From Capra hircus (lineage: Eukaryota > Chordata > Mammalia > Artiodactyla > Bovidae): a DNA stretch of 64,000 nucleotides. Below, piece by piece: positions 43,326-55,023 of the stretch; position 1 is the stretch's first letter, and every line of letters begins with the position of its first letter. The translations under genes were made by a program, and so were the position numbers. Location of the stretch: the NCBI RefSeq assembly GCF_001704415.2, contig NC_030823.1:72416458-72480457 (forward strand), read 5' to 3'. Under the pieces are notes generated by a model, which was not told where the DNA came from, ran no database searches, and saw nothing but the letters and a program-made list of their open reading frames with translations.

Positions 43326-44033
43326 TTAACACGGTATGCAGACATTTCAGCAGTGGCTGAGCCCTTGTTTGGGAATAGGACTGTATGTGGGGCTACTGGT
43401 TAGGTGAAAGGATTGAAATCACTGTCTTTGCTGTTCTGGAAAGTGCAACAGATGAGCACGTAAAATACTAACGACAGACCCCCGGGCCTCAAAACAAAGT
43501 TTTATCTCACATGCCAGCCAGGGCTAGTTGGATGGTCGCCTGGAGTACTTGCTAAAATGGATTCTGAAGTTGTTTCTAAGCTCAGCTTAAAAGGGTGTTG
43601 AGGCCAAAATGAAGTGCTTGTTGGTTTTCAAATCGCATTGACCCAGTGTTTATCCACGAAGGCAGGCTGAAGCCTGGAGCATAACATGAGGCGGGTGTGG
43701 CAGGCCAACCTCAGGTAAACGTTGTGCAGAAGATGGAACCTATCCTTGGAGCCTGCATCTGGAAAAGCGACTGATTACAGCTGGGAGTTACAGTCCTCAG
43801 GAAGGCATGCCAAAAGACATCAAAACCCTGTGCTAACACAGGCCCTGGGAACCCCAGGGTGAAAAGCTGGGAGCCTCCGAACATTCAGGAACTGGAACGG
43901 GGCATTGGGGCAGGTAACCAGGACTGCATACAACTCCAGGAGCTACAGCTGGAAAGTTGGGGTACACACGTGGAAGACGAAGTCCAAGTTTACATCTTTC
44001 ACTATGAGTCCTGCTTACCCTTTGAACCCACCT
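43326..44033. other. unassigned sequence
   Basis: No recognised repeat or exon. It leads into the target duplication of the next BovB. Confidence 0.35.
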
Positions 44034-44070
44034 ACCTGTTGATCTTGAACAGATCCAAGACTGTAAGGAG
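44034..44070. repeat. long target-site duplication, left copy
   Basis: The 37 bases at 44034-44070 recur at 45057-45093 with two mismatches (35 of 37). The shared sequence begins acctgttgatcttgaac. Confidence 0.9.
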
Positions 44071-44084
44071 ATTAAAAAAAAAAT

Positions 44085-45056
44085 TCTGTACGAAGGTCAA
44101 GAAGCAACAGTTAGAATTGGACATGGAACAACAGACTGTTCCAAATTGGGAAAGGAGTGTGTTAAGGCTGTATATCGTCACCCTGCTTATTTAACTTACA
44201 TGCAGAGTACATCATGAGAAACGCTGGGCTGGAGGAAGTGCAAGCTGGAATCAAGATTGCAGGGAAAAATATCAATAACCTCAGATATGCAGATGACACC
44301 ACCCTTATGGCAGAAAGTGAAGAGGAACTAAAGAGCCTCTTGATGAAAGTGAAAGAGGAGAGTGAAAAAGTTGGCTGAAAATTCAACATTCAAAAAACTA
44401 AGATCATGGCATCTGGTCTTATCACTTCATGGCAAATAGGTGGGGAAACAATGGAAACAATAAGAGACTATTTTCTTGGGCTCCAAAATCACAGCAGATG
44501 GTGACTGCAACCATGAAATTAAAAGTCACATGCTCCTTGGAAGAAAAGCCATGACTAAACTAGACAGCATATTAAAAAGCAGAGACATTATTTTGCCAAA
44601 AAAGGTCTGTCTAGTCGAGGCTATGGTTTTTCCAGTGGTCAGGTATGGATGTGAGAGTTGGACTATAAAGAAAGCTGAGGGCTGAAGAATTGATGCTTTT
44701 GAAGTGTGGTGTTGGAGAAGATTCTTGAGAGTCCCTTGGACTCTCAAGGACTCTCAATCTTAAAGGAAATCAGTCCTGAATATCCATTGGAAGGACTGAT
44801 GCTGAAGCTGAAACTCCAATACTTTGGCCACCTGATGCGAAGAGTTGACTCTTTGGAAAAGACCCTGATGCTGGGAAAGATTGAAGGCAGGAGAAGAAGG
44901 GGATAACAGAGAATGAGATGGTTGGATGGCATCACTGAGTCGATGGACATGAGTTTGAGCAAGCTCCGGGAGTTAGTGAAGGACAGTGAAGCCTGGCTTG
45001 CTTCAGTTCATGGGGTCACAAAGAGTCGGACACAACTGAGTGACTGAACTGAACTG
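44085..45056 (+). mobile_element. BovB LINE, 5'-truncated, flanked by 37-bp duplication
   Basis: Plus-strand BovB from the late reverse-transcriptase region (gaagcaacagttagaattgg) through motif C and the ORF2 end to gactgaactgaactg. Motif C (about 44287-44298) still reads Tyr-Ala-Asp-Asp, but the frame breaks nearby and only frames of about 70 codons remain. A short A-rich stretch (44071-44084) lies between the left duplication and the BovB start. Confidence 0.92.
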
Positions 45057-45093
45057 ACCTGTTGATCTTGAACAAATCCAAGACTGTAATGAG
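45057..45093. repeat. long target-site duplication, right copy
   Basis: Second copy of 44034-44070, starting directly after the BovB 3' end. Confidence 0.9.
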
Positions 45094-45203
45094 GTAAAAG
45101 TACCATTAGGTGGCGATGTACGAATGGTTTTTTTTTTTTTTCCTTGTCCCCAAAGAGGAGTGCCTTGGGTTTGTCTTTAACCCTAATCCTAGGCTCACAA
45201 GCA

Positions 45204-45319
45204 CCCACTCCAGTGTTCTTGCCTGGAGAATCCCAGGGACGGGGGAGCCTGGTGGGCTGCAGTCTCTGGGGTCGCAGAGTCGGACACGACTAAAGTGACT
45301 TAGCAGCAGCAGCAGCAGC
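45204..45319 (+). mobile_element. BOV-A2 single-monomer insertion with 13-bp target duplication
   Basis: It starts in the second monomer (cccactccagtgttcttg) and ends in a cag run. The exact duplication aggctcacaagca lies at 45191-45203 and 45320-45332. The 5' part of the SINE is missing, consistent with truncation at insertion. Confidence 0.92.
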
Positions 45320-45332
45320 AGGCTCACAAGCA

Positions 45333-45982
45333 ACTAACTCACCCGTACCTCTGAGTAGACAGAACAGTTTCAGCATCCCCAAGTGCCGGCGGCACGCGAG
45401 GGCTGTGTGCCCTTAGGTGAACGTGTGGGCGTGCGCGAGCATGCGCACGCTTGCCTATCTGCGTGTGTTCTGCTTCAATGTCGGTGACCAGCAAATGAGG
45501 CCGCAGGAACACTCTGGCAGCAACTGACCACGCGGGGCCACACTCTGTGAAAATGGATTGCCTCTGTCTTCTCTGCTTGATCCTTGCTGAGGGAAAAGAC
45601 TTAAATTAGATTTCGAGGAGCGCTCCATGGCAACCCTCTTTGGAACAAGCTCATTTCCCTAGAAGATGCTGATTTTTCTCCCGGTTTGAAAAGGCCTCCT
45701 AGTCCCTTTGCCCCAGACAGGCGGTATTCCTTCCCAGCTCCACTTCTCTGTCTTGATGCTATAGTTGTGTGGCCAGTGGAGGCTTCTCCCCATCCTGCTC
45801 TTCTCTCTCTGGGTCTTGACCACACTGCTCATCAGCTTCCCACCTAAGCACAGGGCTGGTACCAGCTTCTGCGGAGTCCCCAAAGTCAGAGGAACAAAAT
45901 CAGCCTTTTTCTGTTCATCCAGGTTGTACTAGAGTCCTCTCGCCCTGGGGGTGGGTGGAGGGGGGAGCACACAATTTTAGTT
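45333..45982. other. unassigned sequence with small CpG-rich patch
   Basis: CpG-rich patch at about 45380-45520. It includes a hairpin of alternating purine-pyrimidine sequence with arms gcgtgcgc and gcgcacgc at 45429-45450. No exon recognised. Confidence 0.35.
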
Positions 45983-46310
45983 TTGTCTTTTTAATTGAAA
46001 TATAGTTGATTTACAATGTTATGTGTGTGTGTTCTTTGTAAGATACTATACATTATTACAAGATACTGAGTATCGTTCCCTGTGCCATACGGTAGGTCCT
46101 TGCTGGTTATCTATTTTACATACGCTGGTGCATAGATGTTAACCTGAACCTCCTAATTTATCCCTTCCCACCCTTTCCCCTTTGGTAACTGTAAATTTGT
46201 TTTCGAGGTCTATGAGTCTGTTTCTGTTTTGTAAATAAGTTCATTTGGATCACCTTTTATAGTCCACTTATAAGCAATATCATATGATATTTGTCTCTGT
46301 CTGACTCACT
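45983..46310 (-). mobile_element. L1 3' UTR fragment
   Basis: Reverse-complement artiodactyl L1: ttaattgaaatatagttgat, aggtccttgctggttatcta and gtttctgttttgtaaataag landmarks. Confidence 0.75.
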
Positions 46311-47037
46311 GCCAATTTTGGTTTATAAGTCAAAACAAAGACAAAGTGTGATTCTGAAGGAAAATGCCTCTTGGTGAAAGACATACTTAAAAGTGCTGAA
46401 GAATAAACTCCGGTCTGTCCTTGGTGGCCACCCTGTCAGCAACTTTGCTTGATTTTCTGTTGGTTATAGTCACGCTCTGTGTGTCTAGGGAAGAGTTTCA
46501 CCCATATTCCTTGAATTCCTCCCTAAGGCAAAGTACTAGGCCAGGAGCCACAAAGAGAACCGGTTTGTAAAACTCAGCCTTTGCTCTGCACTTTCTTTTA
46601 CCCAATTTGAGATGGACTAGTCACCCATCTGCACAAATACAGATACTACTGTGCCGGGGGACGCTCACGTACGCTGCATGGCCTATGAGTGGGCCCACAT
46701 CAGGCACAATGAACCCCTGAGTGGGCTGGAATGCCATTCTTTTCTTCCTTGTCTGAAAAAAGATAAAAGAATACAAATGTGAGCCATCTTGCAGGAATAC
46801 TGTTGAATCTGCTCCGTTTTACACATTTACAGGAGTCGAAGCTATTTAGTCTAATAGATAAAAATGGTACAAAGATAACTAGGGTAGGAAGCAGAATATA
46901 GAAAGTAAGATAGAGCACCTCATGGTGAATTCTAGGAGATGGGAGCGATGCAGCTGAGAGCAGGGGCGTGGGCACTGGGAAAGGGCCCTCCCCTGAGATA
47001 AACTTTGATGGATGAATGGACGATTTCAAGGGATATA
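46311..47037. other. unassigned sequence
   Basis: No recognised repeat or exon. A 109-codon minus frame (46700-47029) has no known motif. Confidence 0.35.
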
Positions 47038-48943
47038 TTTTTTTAGCTTTATTGATGTATAGCTGACAAATGAATTTGTAAGTTATTTAAAATGTTTATT
47101 GTGATGATTTGATCTATGTACAGATTGTGAAAGGATTCTCACCACGTAGTTAATCAGCCCATCTATCACCTCTCATGTTTATCTTTTTTATTTGTATTTT
47201 TAAATGAGAACATTTAAGTTCTCTCTAAGCAAATTTCAAACAATTGTTATCAACTATAGTTATCATGTTTTAGAGCAGATCCTCAGACCTGCTTATCTTA
47301 TGAAAGTTTGTGCCCTTCGACCAACCTCTCCCTATTTAGACGCCCCCAGCTCCTGGTAATCACCTTTTCACTCTTTGCTTTTATGAGTTCGACATTTTTG
47401 GATTCCACGTGTAAGCGAGATCAAATGCTATTTGTCTTTCGGTGTCTGGATTATTTTGCTTAGCATAATACCCCCGAATCCATCCATGTTGTTGCAGGTG
47501 GCAAGGTTTCCTCCTTTTCCTGCCTGAATAATGTTCCACTGGGTATATATGTGTGTGCGTGCGGTGTATGTGTGCCTGCGTGTGTCTTATTCTTTATCTA
47601 CTCCTCTGTGGATGGACAGCTGGGTCTTTTCCATGTGTTGACTGTTGCGAATAAGGCTGCAGTGAGCACGTGAGTGCAGCTTCTTCTTCAAGAGAGTCAT
47701 TTTATTTCCTTTGGACGTATACCCCGAAGTGGGATTGCTGAGTTATGTGATGGTTCTCCTTTTAGTTTTTTGAGACTCTCTGTGCTATTTTCATAGTGGT
47801 TACACACGTTTAAATTCCCACCAAGAGTGCACAAGGTGTCCCTTTTTGCCATGTCCTCACCAACACTTTTCTCTTGCCTTTTTTGATGAAACCGTTTTAG
47901 CAGATGTGAGGTGATACCTCACTGTGGCTTTGGTTTGCATTTCCCTGATGACGAGTGACGTTGAGCTCTTTTTAAGTAGCTGTTGGACATTTGTTTATCT
48001 TCTTTGGAAAATGTCTGTTCGGTTGCTCCGCTCATTTTAAAATTAGATTGCTTGGGTTTCCTTCTGTTTTTCTTACTTTAGCTGTATGCTTTCTTTATGT
48101 GTTTTGGGTATTAGTTCTTTATCAGTATATGATTTGAAAATATTTTCTCCTGTCCGGTCGGTTTTTGATGGTTTCCTTTGCTGTTTGGTAGTGTTTTATT
48201 TTTTGTAGTCTCACTTGCTTACTTCTGTCTTTGCTTTTGATGTCATACCCCAAGTAACCATTGCCAAGACCGACGTCAAGGAGCTGTCCTCTTATATATG
48301 TTTTTTCCCCCAGAGTTTCATGGTTTCGGATCTTACATTCAAATCTTTAACCCATTTTTGAATTGATCCTTCTGTATGAGATGAGGTAGGGTTACTCTTT
48401 TGCACGAGGCTGTCAGTTTTCCCAGCACCCTTTACTGAAAAGACTACGCTTCACGATTGTATATTCTTGACTCCTTTGTCAGGCAGTAACTGACCATAAA
48501 TGCCTATGCGTATTTCTGGGTTCTCCATTCTGTTTAGTTGTCTGTTTTTATTACTATAGCTCGGTAAATAGTTTTAAATAGGGAAGCGTGATGTCTTCAG
48601 CTTTGTTCTTTTTTCTCAAGATTACTTTGGTTGTTCAAGGTCTTTTGTGGTTCTGTATAAATTTTAGGATATTTTTTAACATTTCTGTGAAAAATGGCAT
48701 TGAAATTTTGATAGATGTTGCATTGAATCAACATCTATGGGGCGCTATGGACATTTTAACAATATCAATTCTTCCTTCCGTGGTTTGGAACGTCTCCATG
48801 TATTTGTCTCTCCTTCAGTTTCTTTCCTCAGTGTCACGTGGGTTTCAGTGTACAGATTATTCCTCTCTGTGGCTTAATTTATACCTAGGTATTTTATTCT
48901 TTTCTGATGCAATTGTAAACGTGATTGTTTACTACAAGGTATC
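47038..48943 (-). mobile_element. L1 LINE, 3' part (ORF2 end and 3' UTR)
   Basis: Reverse-complement L1 of about 1.9 kb: 3' UTR-like start (ttttagctttattgatgtat), ggattccacgtgtaagcgag, cccaccaagagtgcacaagg, tgctttctttatgtgttttg and the ORF2-derived part near 48600-48940. The 120-codon plus frame at 48588-48950 is the antisense of ORF2, not a gene. Confidence 0.75.
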
Positions 48944-48945
48944 TT

Positions 48946-49790
48946 TTTAATGTTTTTATTGAGATATACTTCAAATACTACAAAATTCATCTATTTAAGG
49001 TGTACAGTGTAAGAAGTTTTATATATTCATGGAGGTAAGCAATCATCACAGCAATCCAAATTTAGAACATTTTGTCACTGTTACAGAAAGAAAGCCAGCA
49101 CTAATAAGCAGTCATTCCTGTTTCCCACCACTTCTCAATCCTAGACAACCAGTAATCTACATTGTGTCTCTGTAGATTTCTGTATTCTAGGTATTTTATG
49201 TTAATGGCATTATATAATATGCGGTCTTTTGTGGCTGGCTTCTTTCACTTAGCATGATTTCAAGGTTCATCCATGTTGTAGCATATATCAGTATTTCAAT
49301 TTTTTATGGCTGGATAATACTCCATTGTATGCCACATTTTGTTTATCCAGTCACCAGTTGTAGGACATTTGAGTTATTTCCAAATTTTGGCTACTGTGAG
49401 TAATGGTGCAATGAACATTTAGGTATAGGTTTTTGTATGAACGTATTTATCTTGGATACGTACCTAGGAGAAGAATTACTATGTCATATGTTACCGCTTA
49501 CATGAAACTTTTTGAGAAACTGCCAAACTGTTTTCCAAAGTGATTGTTACTTATTTCATCCCCATCAGCAACAATGAGGATTCCAACTTCTCCTTATACT
49601 TGTTATTGTCTGTCTTTTTAATAATAGACATCCTGGTGGCTATGACATGGTATCTTATTGGGGTTTTGATTTACATTTCCCTAAATACTGATGATGCTGA
49701 GCATCTGTTCATGTGCTTATTGTCCGTTTATATGGGGGTTTAGGGGAAGAAATGTTTATTCAAATTCTTTGCCCATCTTAATTGGATTCT
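48946..49790 (-). mobile_element. second, older L1 3' fragment
   Basis: A new L1 3' end starts here (tttttattgagatatacttc), then ggctggcttctttcacttag, gaaactgccaaactgttttc and ttgattacatttccc-like sequence. It abuts the previous L1, so two separate L1 pieces lie in the same orientation. Confidence 0.7.
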
Positions 49791-50124
49791 ATGTCTTTTT
49801 ATTATGGAGTGAATGAATGAGTTTTTGAGAGGCAGAGTTTAGTAACAAAAGCTTCCATATGGAAAAAGGTGAATGCTAGTCAAGAGTGGGAAATAAAACT
49901 GATTGGCTGGAGGGTAGCATTTATGTAGGAGATGCGGATCTGGATTTAGCAGAGATAACTGCCAGACATCTCTATTTATCTATCAAATGGGGATAGCAAT
50001 AAGACAAGATGCAATAAAGAACCAGTGTTTACAGACAGGATAAGCTCATACAGAAACTGATGAGATTGCTGTTACTGGCTGCCTAAAATGGGTTGATCGC
50101 GACCTTAGGAATATTATGTGTGAT
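49791..50124. other. unassigned sequence
   Basis: No recognised element. Confidence 0.3.
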
Positions 50125-50262
50125 CTGATTTAATCCTCCCAACCACTCTATGAGTTCTCCACTTTTCATGTGGGGTAACTAAAGGTCAGAGAAGTTAAGT
50201 AACTTGCCCCAGGTTACCCAGCTAATAAACTGCAAAAATAAATGCCAAACCCAGGCCTGTCA
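50125..50262 (-). mobile_element. MIR SINE
   Basis: Reverse-complement MIR: tttaatcctcccaaccactc, then aagttaagtaacttgcccca, then aaacccaggcctgtcagc. Confidence 0.7.
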
Positions 50263-50656
50263 GCTTCTGCATGCCTTGGGAACTGCAGTGCACCGCTTGG
50301 GGGAAACAACTGCAGTGGAAAGTTTGGGGCTCTTACTGTTTAGAACCTCGACTGCTCAGAACACAAGTTTATGCTTCGTTAGAAGGCATGGGGGAGCTGC
50401 CACCCATGAGTAGGGAAGACTAGAAAGACAGAGCTGGATAGTTTTGGAGTAAGGGTCCAGAAGCTGGGAGATGGGTTTGGAGGCCATTAAAGCTGTCCAG
50501 TTGAAGGATATAGAGGGCAAAACTGAAGAGGTCACAAGTCACCTCAGAAGCAACACAGATATGCAGAGCTGTGCTCAGGCCAGCTTGTGCCAGCTCATGA
50601 GAGCTAGTTATTAAATTTTCAGTCATGTGTTAAACATTGCCTTTATTATAACTTAA
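50263..50656. other. unassigned sequence
   Basis: No recognised element or exon. Confidence 0.3.
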
Positions 50657-50657
50657 A

Positions 50658-50753
50658 TTCAGTTCAGTTCAGTTCAATCGCTCAGTCGTGTCCGACTCTT
50701 TGCGACCCCATAAATTGCAGCACGCCAGGCCTCCCTGGCCATCACCAACTCCC
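50658..50753 (-). mobile_element. BovB 3' terminus, very short
   Basis: Only about 96 bases: ttcag repeats through ccatcaccaactccc. It stops directly next to L1. Confidence 0.8.
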
Positions 50754-50754
50754 T

Positions 50755-51655
50755 TACATAAACTCAAAAATTTTAAATTCATATTAAAAGCAAAGATAAT
50801 ATCATATGATCCGGGAATATCACTCCTGGGGTGTATATCCAGAGAAAACACTAATTTGAAAACATACATGCACCTTAAATTTCACAGCAGCACCAATTAC
50901 AACAGCCAAGACACAGAATCAGCCCTAATGTTCACTGACAGATGAATGGATGAATGGATAAAGATGTGGGACTTATATGCAGTGAGACATTACTCAGCCT
51001 TAGAAGAAATGAAGTGACACCATTTGCAGCAACATGGATGGACCTAGAGATTATCATTCTAAGTGAAGTCAGACAAAGACAAATATCATGTATTACTTAT
51101 ATGTGGAATCTAAAAAGAGTGACACAAATAAACTTATTTACAAAACAGAAATAGATTCACAGACATAGAAAATAAATGTATGGCTACCAAGGGGGAAAGG
51201 CAGGAAGGAATAAATTAGGGGTTTGGGATTAGCAAATACAAACTATTTGCAAAATAAATAACAAGGTCCTACCATATATCATGGGGAATTGTATTCAATA
51301 TCTTGTGATAATTTATAATGAAAAAGAATCTGAAAATAGGTAGGTATGTACGTCCATGCTCAGTTGCTTCACTCATGTCTGACTCTTTGTGACCCTACTG
51401 GGTTGCAGGCTCTTCTGTCCATGGGATTTTCCAGGCAAGAATACTGGAGTGGGTTGCCATGCCCTCCTCCAGGAGTCTTCCCGATCTAGGGAGGGAATCC
51501 ATGTCTCCTGTGTTCCAGGCGAATTTGTTATCGCTGAGCCACAGGGAAGCCCCATATATATGTATGTACATATGTGAAAAAGTGTGTGTGTGTGTACACA
51601 TATAACTGAAATTAACACAGCTTTGTAAATCAACTATACTTCAATTGAAAATACC
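50755..51655 (+). mobile_element. L1 3' region, interrupted by SINE
   Basis: Plus-strand L1: ggatgaatggataaagatgt, agcaacatggatggacctag, aaataaatgtatggctacca, then after the SINE ttgtaaatcaactatacttc at the 3' end. Confidence 0.75.
51353..51553 (-). mobile_element. Bov-tA SINE inside L1
   Basis: Reverse-complement Bov-tA from ccatgctcagttgcttcac to the tRNA-like head (gagccacagggaagcccc). An AT-rich tatatg/gtatgt run follows. Confidence 0.85.
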
Positions 51656-51660
51656 CAAAC

Positions 51661-51782
51661 AGGTGGCACTAGTGATAAAGAACCCACCTACCAATGCAGG
51701 ATTCATAACAGACACAGGTTCAATCCCTGGGTTGAGAAGATCCCCTAGCAGAGTCAGACACAAGTGAAGTGACTTAGCATGC
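51661..51782 (+). mobile_element. Bov-tA SINE with internal deletion
   Basis: Head (aggtggcactagtgataaag) and B-box region, then a jump to gcagagtcagacacaagtga, so much of the A-unit is missing. It ends at the CA microsatellite. Confidence 0.75.
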
Positions 51783-51784
51783 GT

Positions 51785-51785
<1 letters not shown>

Positions 51786-51815
<30 letters not shown>
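51786..51815 (+). repeat. (CA)15 microsatellite
   Basis: Fifteen uninterrupted CA units in the tail of a Bov-tA SINE. Confidence 0.95.
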
Positions 51816-51816
<1 letters not shown>

Positions 51817-51817
<1 letters not shown>

Positions 51818-52481
51818 GTTAATACAATACTCAAAATTCATAGCTTCTGGGTTGTTTGACTGCTTTTTGCTGATATCTATGCTCTTGAGGTTACTTCATC
51901 TGGTTTTCTATATGGTGGAAAGGCCATGTGATGGGGCACTGAGGTAAGTCTTATCCCAAGGTTCACTGACATCATATTGGTACCTTGAAATTGTCCACAG
52001 TGGGGTAGTTATAGCAATCAATTCCATAAATCTGGGGTTTTCTTTGAGAGGGTGTTGCTTGTTGTTTAAACATTTACCAGCCACCACTGGGCAGCAGAGA
52101 TGCTGGGAAGAACTGGGCAGTTGCACAGATGGAGTGCAAAGGGCAAGGCCAAGGAATGGTGTGAGGGTTTCTGGTCTGAGACAGTCGCCGGCAAGTTCTG
52201 CCTGTGAGGGATGTGGGGTGTGGAGCGATGGGGAGGACAGACTGACCAGGGGACTGCTTTCTCCAGGAGGCATGTCTGTCTCAGGCTTTGAGAGGGAAGG
52301 AGGGATCGGTCCAGGGATGGTGGAGCACGTCGCACTCACAGGCTTAGTCTGTGGGTTCTTTGTTTATCACCTGATGTCTTCAGCCACAGGACGAGGAGTG
52401 GGGCTTTCCAGGGCAGAGATTTTACCTCTGACGGAGTGCTCCAGTGATCACGTTCTCTGGGAAGCTAAACGCTTACTAATA
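51817..52481. other. unassigned sequence, no gene recognised
   Basis: No named repeat. Frames of 168 codons (plus, 52044-52550) and 143 codons (minus, 51908-52339) overlap in opposite directions and show no known domain. Confidence 0.35.
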
Positions 52482-52560
52482 ACTAGGTGTCTGACTTTGG
52501 AAAGCTTACTTAGCCACTCCAAGCCTCCATTTCCTCTTCTGTTATATTAGGTCATTGAAT
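52482..52560 (+). mobile_element. MIR fragment
   Basis: MIR core: ggtgtctgactttggaaagc, then aagcctccatttcctcttct. Confidence 0.5.
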
Positions 52561-53649
52561 GAAGCATTTCCAGCTTGAGTTCCCTGAGCCTTTGCCCTTC
52601 ATGCCGTGTCTCCTTGCTGTCTGCTCCACTGCTTGGAAGACTTGTCTGAGTTCTGGGGGCTCTGCTCCCAGGAGAGTAATTTATGAAGCAGTCACTCATC
52701 TGGGCATCATCCATCAGGTGGGGGAGGAGGGACTGTGATGCCGTCAGCCTGCGTAAGGGTGCTACAGAAAGGCTTTATCAAATGAAATGGGACGGATGGA
52801 TGGCGGGCTTCCCAGTGTCAGGGAAATATTGATTCAGGCAAATGTATGATCTATCACATGAATATCTCAGAGGCTGTTGCAAATAGAGACACTGCGGTAT
52901 GGAGAGTGTTTTTTACATGATGAAGGATGGCTTTTTTGGTGCCGCTTCACTGCAATGAGAAGTGATGTGTGGAGCCCTAGCCTCACTCCCAAATGGTGCA
53001 TTATGGAAACAATGATGCTCTTTCATCATGACAGGTAAGCGGAGAAATGCACAATTATGGTCCTAATAAAATCAGAGGGAGAGAGATGACAGCAGCTTCT
53101 CTAGGGACCCAGAGCTGCCTGGGACCAGGCGAGGTGCAAGGCTGCTAATCAGACTCTCCCGAAGGTGCCTTTCGGAGGGGGTGGCGAGGGAACTGCTGGC
53201 TCCCTGGGCTGTTGTTTATCTTGCCTGAGAATCAGTGAGCCCACAGGCTTCATCAGGCCTTAGTCATGCTAGTTATTGCAGTCACTATTGGATTCATCTT
53301 AATCGAAAGGGTCCTAATTTTACATTTAAACCCACTTTCTATTTCTCTCTGTATTGGCATTTAGGCCTATAAACAAACCTGCTTTGATGGTGCTGAAACT
53401 GAGCTCAGAGAGGTCATTTGACTCATCGAGGCTATTTTCCTACTTGGCACAAAAGCCAGGACCAGAATTCAGGCTTCCCAAACAGTCCAGGACTGATTCC
53501 TGCCATGCATCAGTTTTGAAGAATACTACAGAGGAAATGCTCACCTCAGTAAACTCCCCCACAGCCCATTTGGAAATGTCAAAAACTGCATTCCATTCAA
53601 ACTAGTGTTAAAGGACGAGACCCTTCTTGTTTGCCTTCTTCTGTGGGCC
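52561..53649. other. repeat-free block, candidate conserved noncoding DNA
   Basis: About 1.1 kb without any recognised transposon, the longest such run in the right half before 59.7 kb. A good splice-donor-like caggtaagc lies at 53032-53040, but no open exon with a known motif precedes it. Conserved element status is inferred only from repeat exclusion and texture. Confidence 0.35.
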
Positions 53650-53770
53650 TGGAGAAAGATACACTTGGATTCCCAACTCAACTCTGCTATTTCCAACCCT
53701 ATATGTTCCAAATACTCACTATTTCTAAGCCTCGGTTACTGTTACCATATCTTTAAATAGAGATGAACCC
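53650..53770 (+). mobile_element. MIR fragment
   Basis: MIR-like aactctgctatttccaaccc then ctatttctaagcctcggtta. Confidence 0.45.
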
Positions 53771-53774
53771 ATAG

Positions 53775-53870
53775 TCAACCTGTATTAGCTAGGCATCTAT
53801 TATGTGCCAGGTGCTAGGATAGATGCTGATAATCATAGTGGTGACCTCATTAGTATTTTGGCAAAAATTA
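53775..53870 (-). mobile_element. L2 fragment
   Basis: Reverse-complement L2 tail: gcatctattatgtgccaggt. Confidence 0.55.
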
Positions 53871-53984
53871 AATGAAATGAAGGCAAGTAAAGTACTATAC
53901 ATGGTGCCTGGCCATTGTTAAACATTCAGCTGGTGCTAGCGATTAACATGAGGATAAAGTTCCCAGATGTCCTTACTTCTTCCT

Positions 53985-54080
53985 TTTATGAGTATTTATT
54001 TGAGGGCCTGATATAATCTAAGTGTCAAGGAGTGAAAAAAGCACAGTCTCTCTCACTGAGGAGTTCTATCTCACGGCACA
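53985..54080 (-). mobile_element. L2 fragment
   Basis: Reverse-complement L2-like tatttatttgagggcctgat then ctctctcactgaggagttc. Confidence 0.4.
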
Positions 54081-54085
54081 GCTCA

Positions 54086-54140
54086 TCCTGGGATTGAATC
54101 CTGTCTCTGCTATTGGTTCAATAGTGTCAAGCCTATGCAA
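54086..54140 (+). mobile_element. MIR fragment
   Basis: Short MIR head: gggattgaatcctgtctctg. Confidence 0.4.
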
Positions 54141-54250
54141 TGTCTAGTCCAGCACCTCAAAAAAAATTATCACTCAATCAGTGATGCTGATTACCATTAC
54201 TATATTATCATTACTCTTAGATTATTATTAAGAGTATTCAGGGCAATATG

Positions 54251-54450
54251 GGGCTTTCCTGGTGGCTCAGACAGTGAAGAATCCGCCTGTGATGCAGGAG
54301 ACCCAGGTTTGATCCTTAGGTCAGGAAGATCCCTTGGAGAAGGGCATGGCAACCCAGTCCAGTATTCTTGTCTGGACAAGTCCATGGATGGAGGAGCCTG
54401 GAAGGCTACAGTCCATGGGGCTGCAAAGAGTTGGACATGACTTAGTGACT
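54251..54450 (+). mobile_element. Bov-tA SINE
   Basis: Full-length Bov-tA from gggctttcctggtggctcag to ttggacatgacttagtgac. Confidence 0.88.
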
Positions 54451-54733
54451 ACAGGATCAAAAAATGTAATATGAACGTACGAGGTGCCTAGAACATCAGT
54501 AGCATTTAGTTGATGACGCTGAGCATTATGCTGTTAGATACTTTCAGTGCAGGTGAATATCCTGTAGGGAGCAAAGAGCAAAGGGGCCATAAAGGCGTGA
54601 GTTCTCAGAGCCAGCCTTTGACAGGTATATTGAAATTGTTCTGAGAGGAAAGGAAGAGAGGGCCTGCCACAGCTGGCGGAACCCAACGCGCAGAGCTCAA
54701 ACGGTCCGGAGAGGGGGCAAGTTCTGTGTGGCT
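54451..54733. other. unassigned sequence
   Basis: No element recognised. Confidence 0.3.
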
Positions 54734-54744
54734 AGAGGAAAGGG

Positions 54745-55023
54745 TGGAGAAGGCAATGGCACCCTACTCCAGTACTCTTGCCTGGAAAGTCCCATGGGCA
54801 GAGGAGCCTGGTGGGCTGCAGTCCGTGGGGTCGCGAAGAGTCGGACATGACTGAGCGACTTCACTTTCACTTTTCACTTTCATGCATTGGAGAAGGAAAT
54901 GGCAACCCACTCCAGTGTTCTTGCCTGGTGAATCCCAGGGACGAGGGAGTCTGGTGGGCTGCCGTCTATGGGGTCGCACAGAGTCGGACACGACTGAAGC
55001 GACTTAGCAGCAGCAGCAGCAGC
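54745..55023 (+). mobile_element. BOV-A2 SINE, full-length dimer with 11-bp target duplication
   Basis: Both A-units, the central ttcactttcacttttcactt linker and a terminal cag run are present. The exact duplication agaggaaaggg lies at 54734-54744 and 55024-55034. Low divergence from the recalled consensus suggests a young insertion. Confidence 0.95.

Noticed and set aside
48588..48950. 120-codon hydrophobic plus-strand frame
   Set aside because: It is the antisense of L1 ORF2 sequence; its hydrophobicity comes from T-rich codons.
52044..52550. 168-codon plus frame, the longest in the window
   Set aside because: No recognisable motif, extends into a MIR, and overlaps a 143-codon frame on the other strand.
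53032..53040. Splice donor consensus as evidence for an exon
   Set aside because: Single motif with no matching acceptor, open frame or conservation evidence available here.
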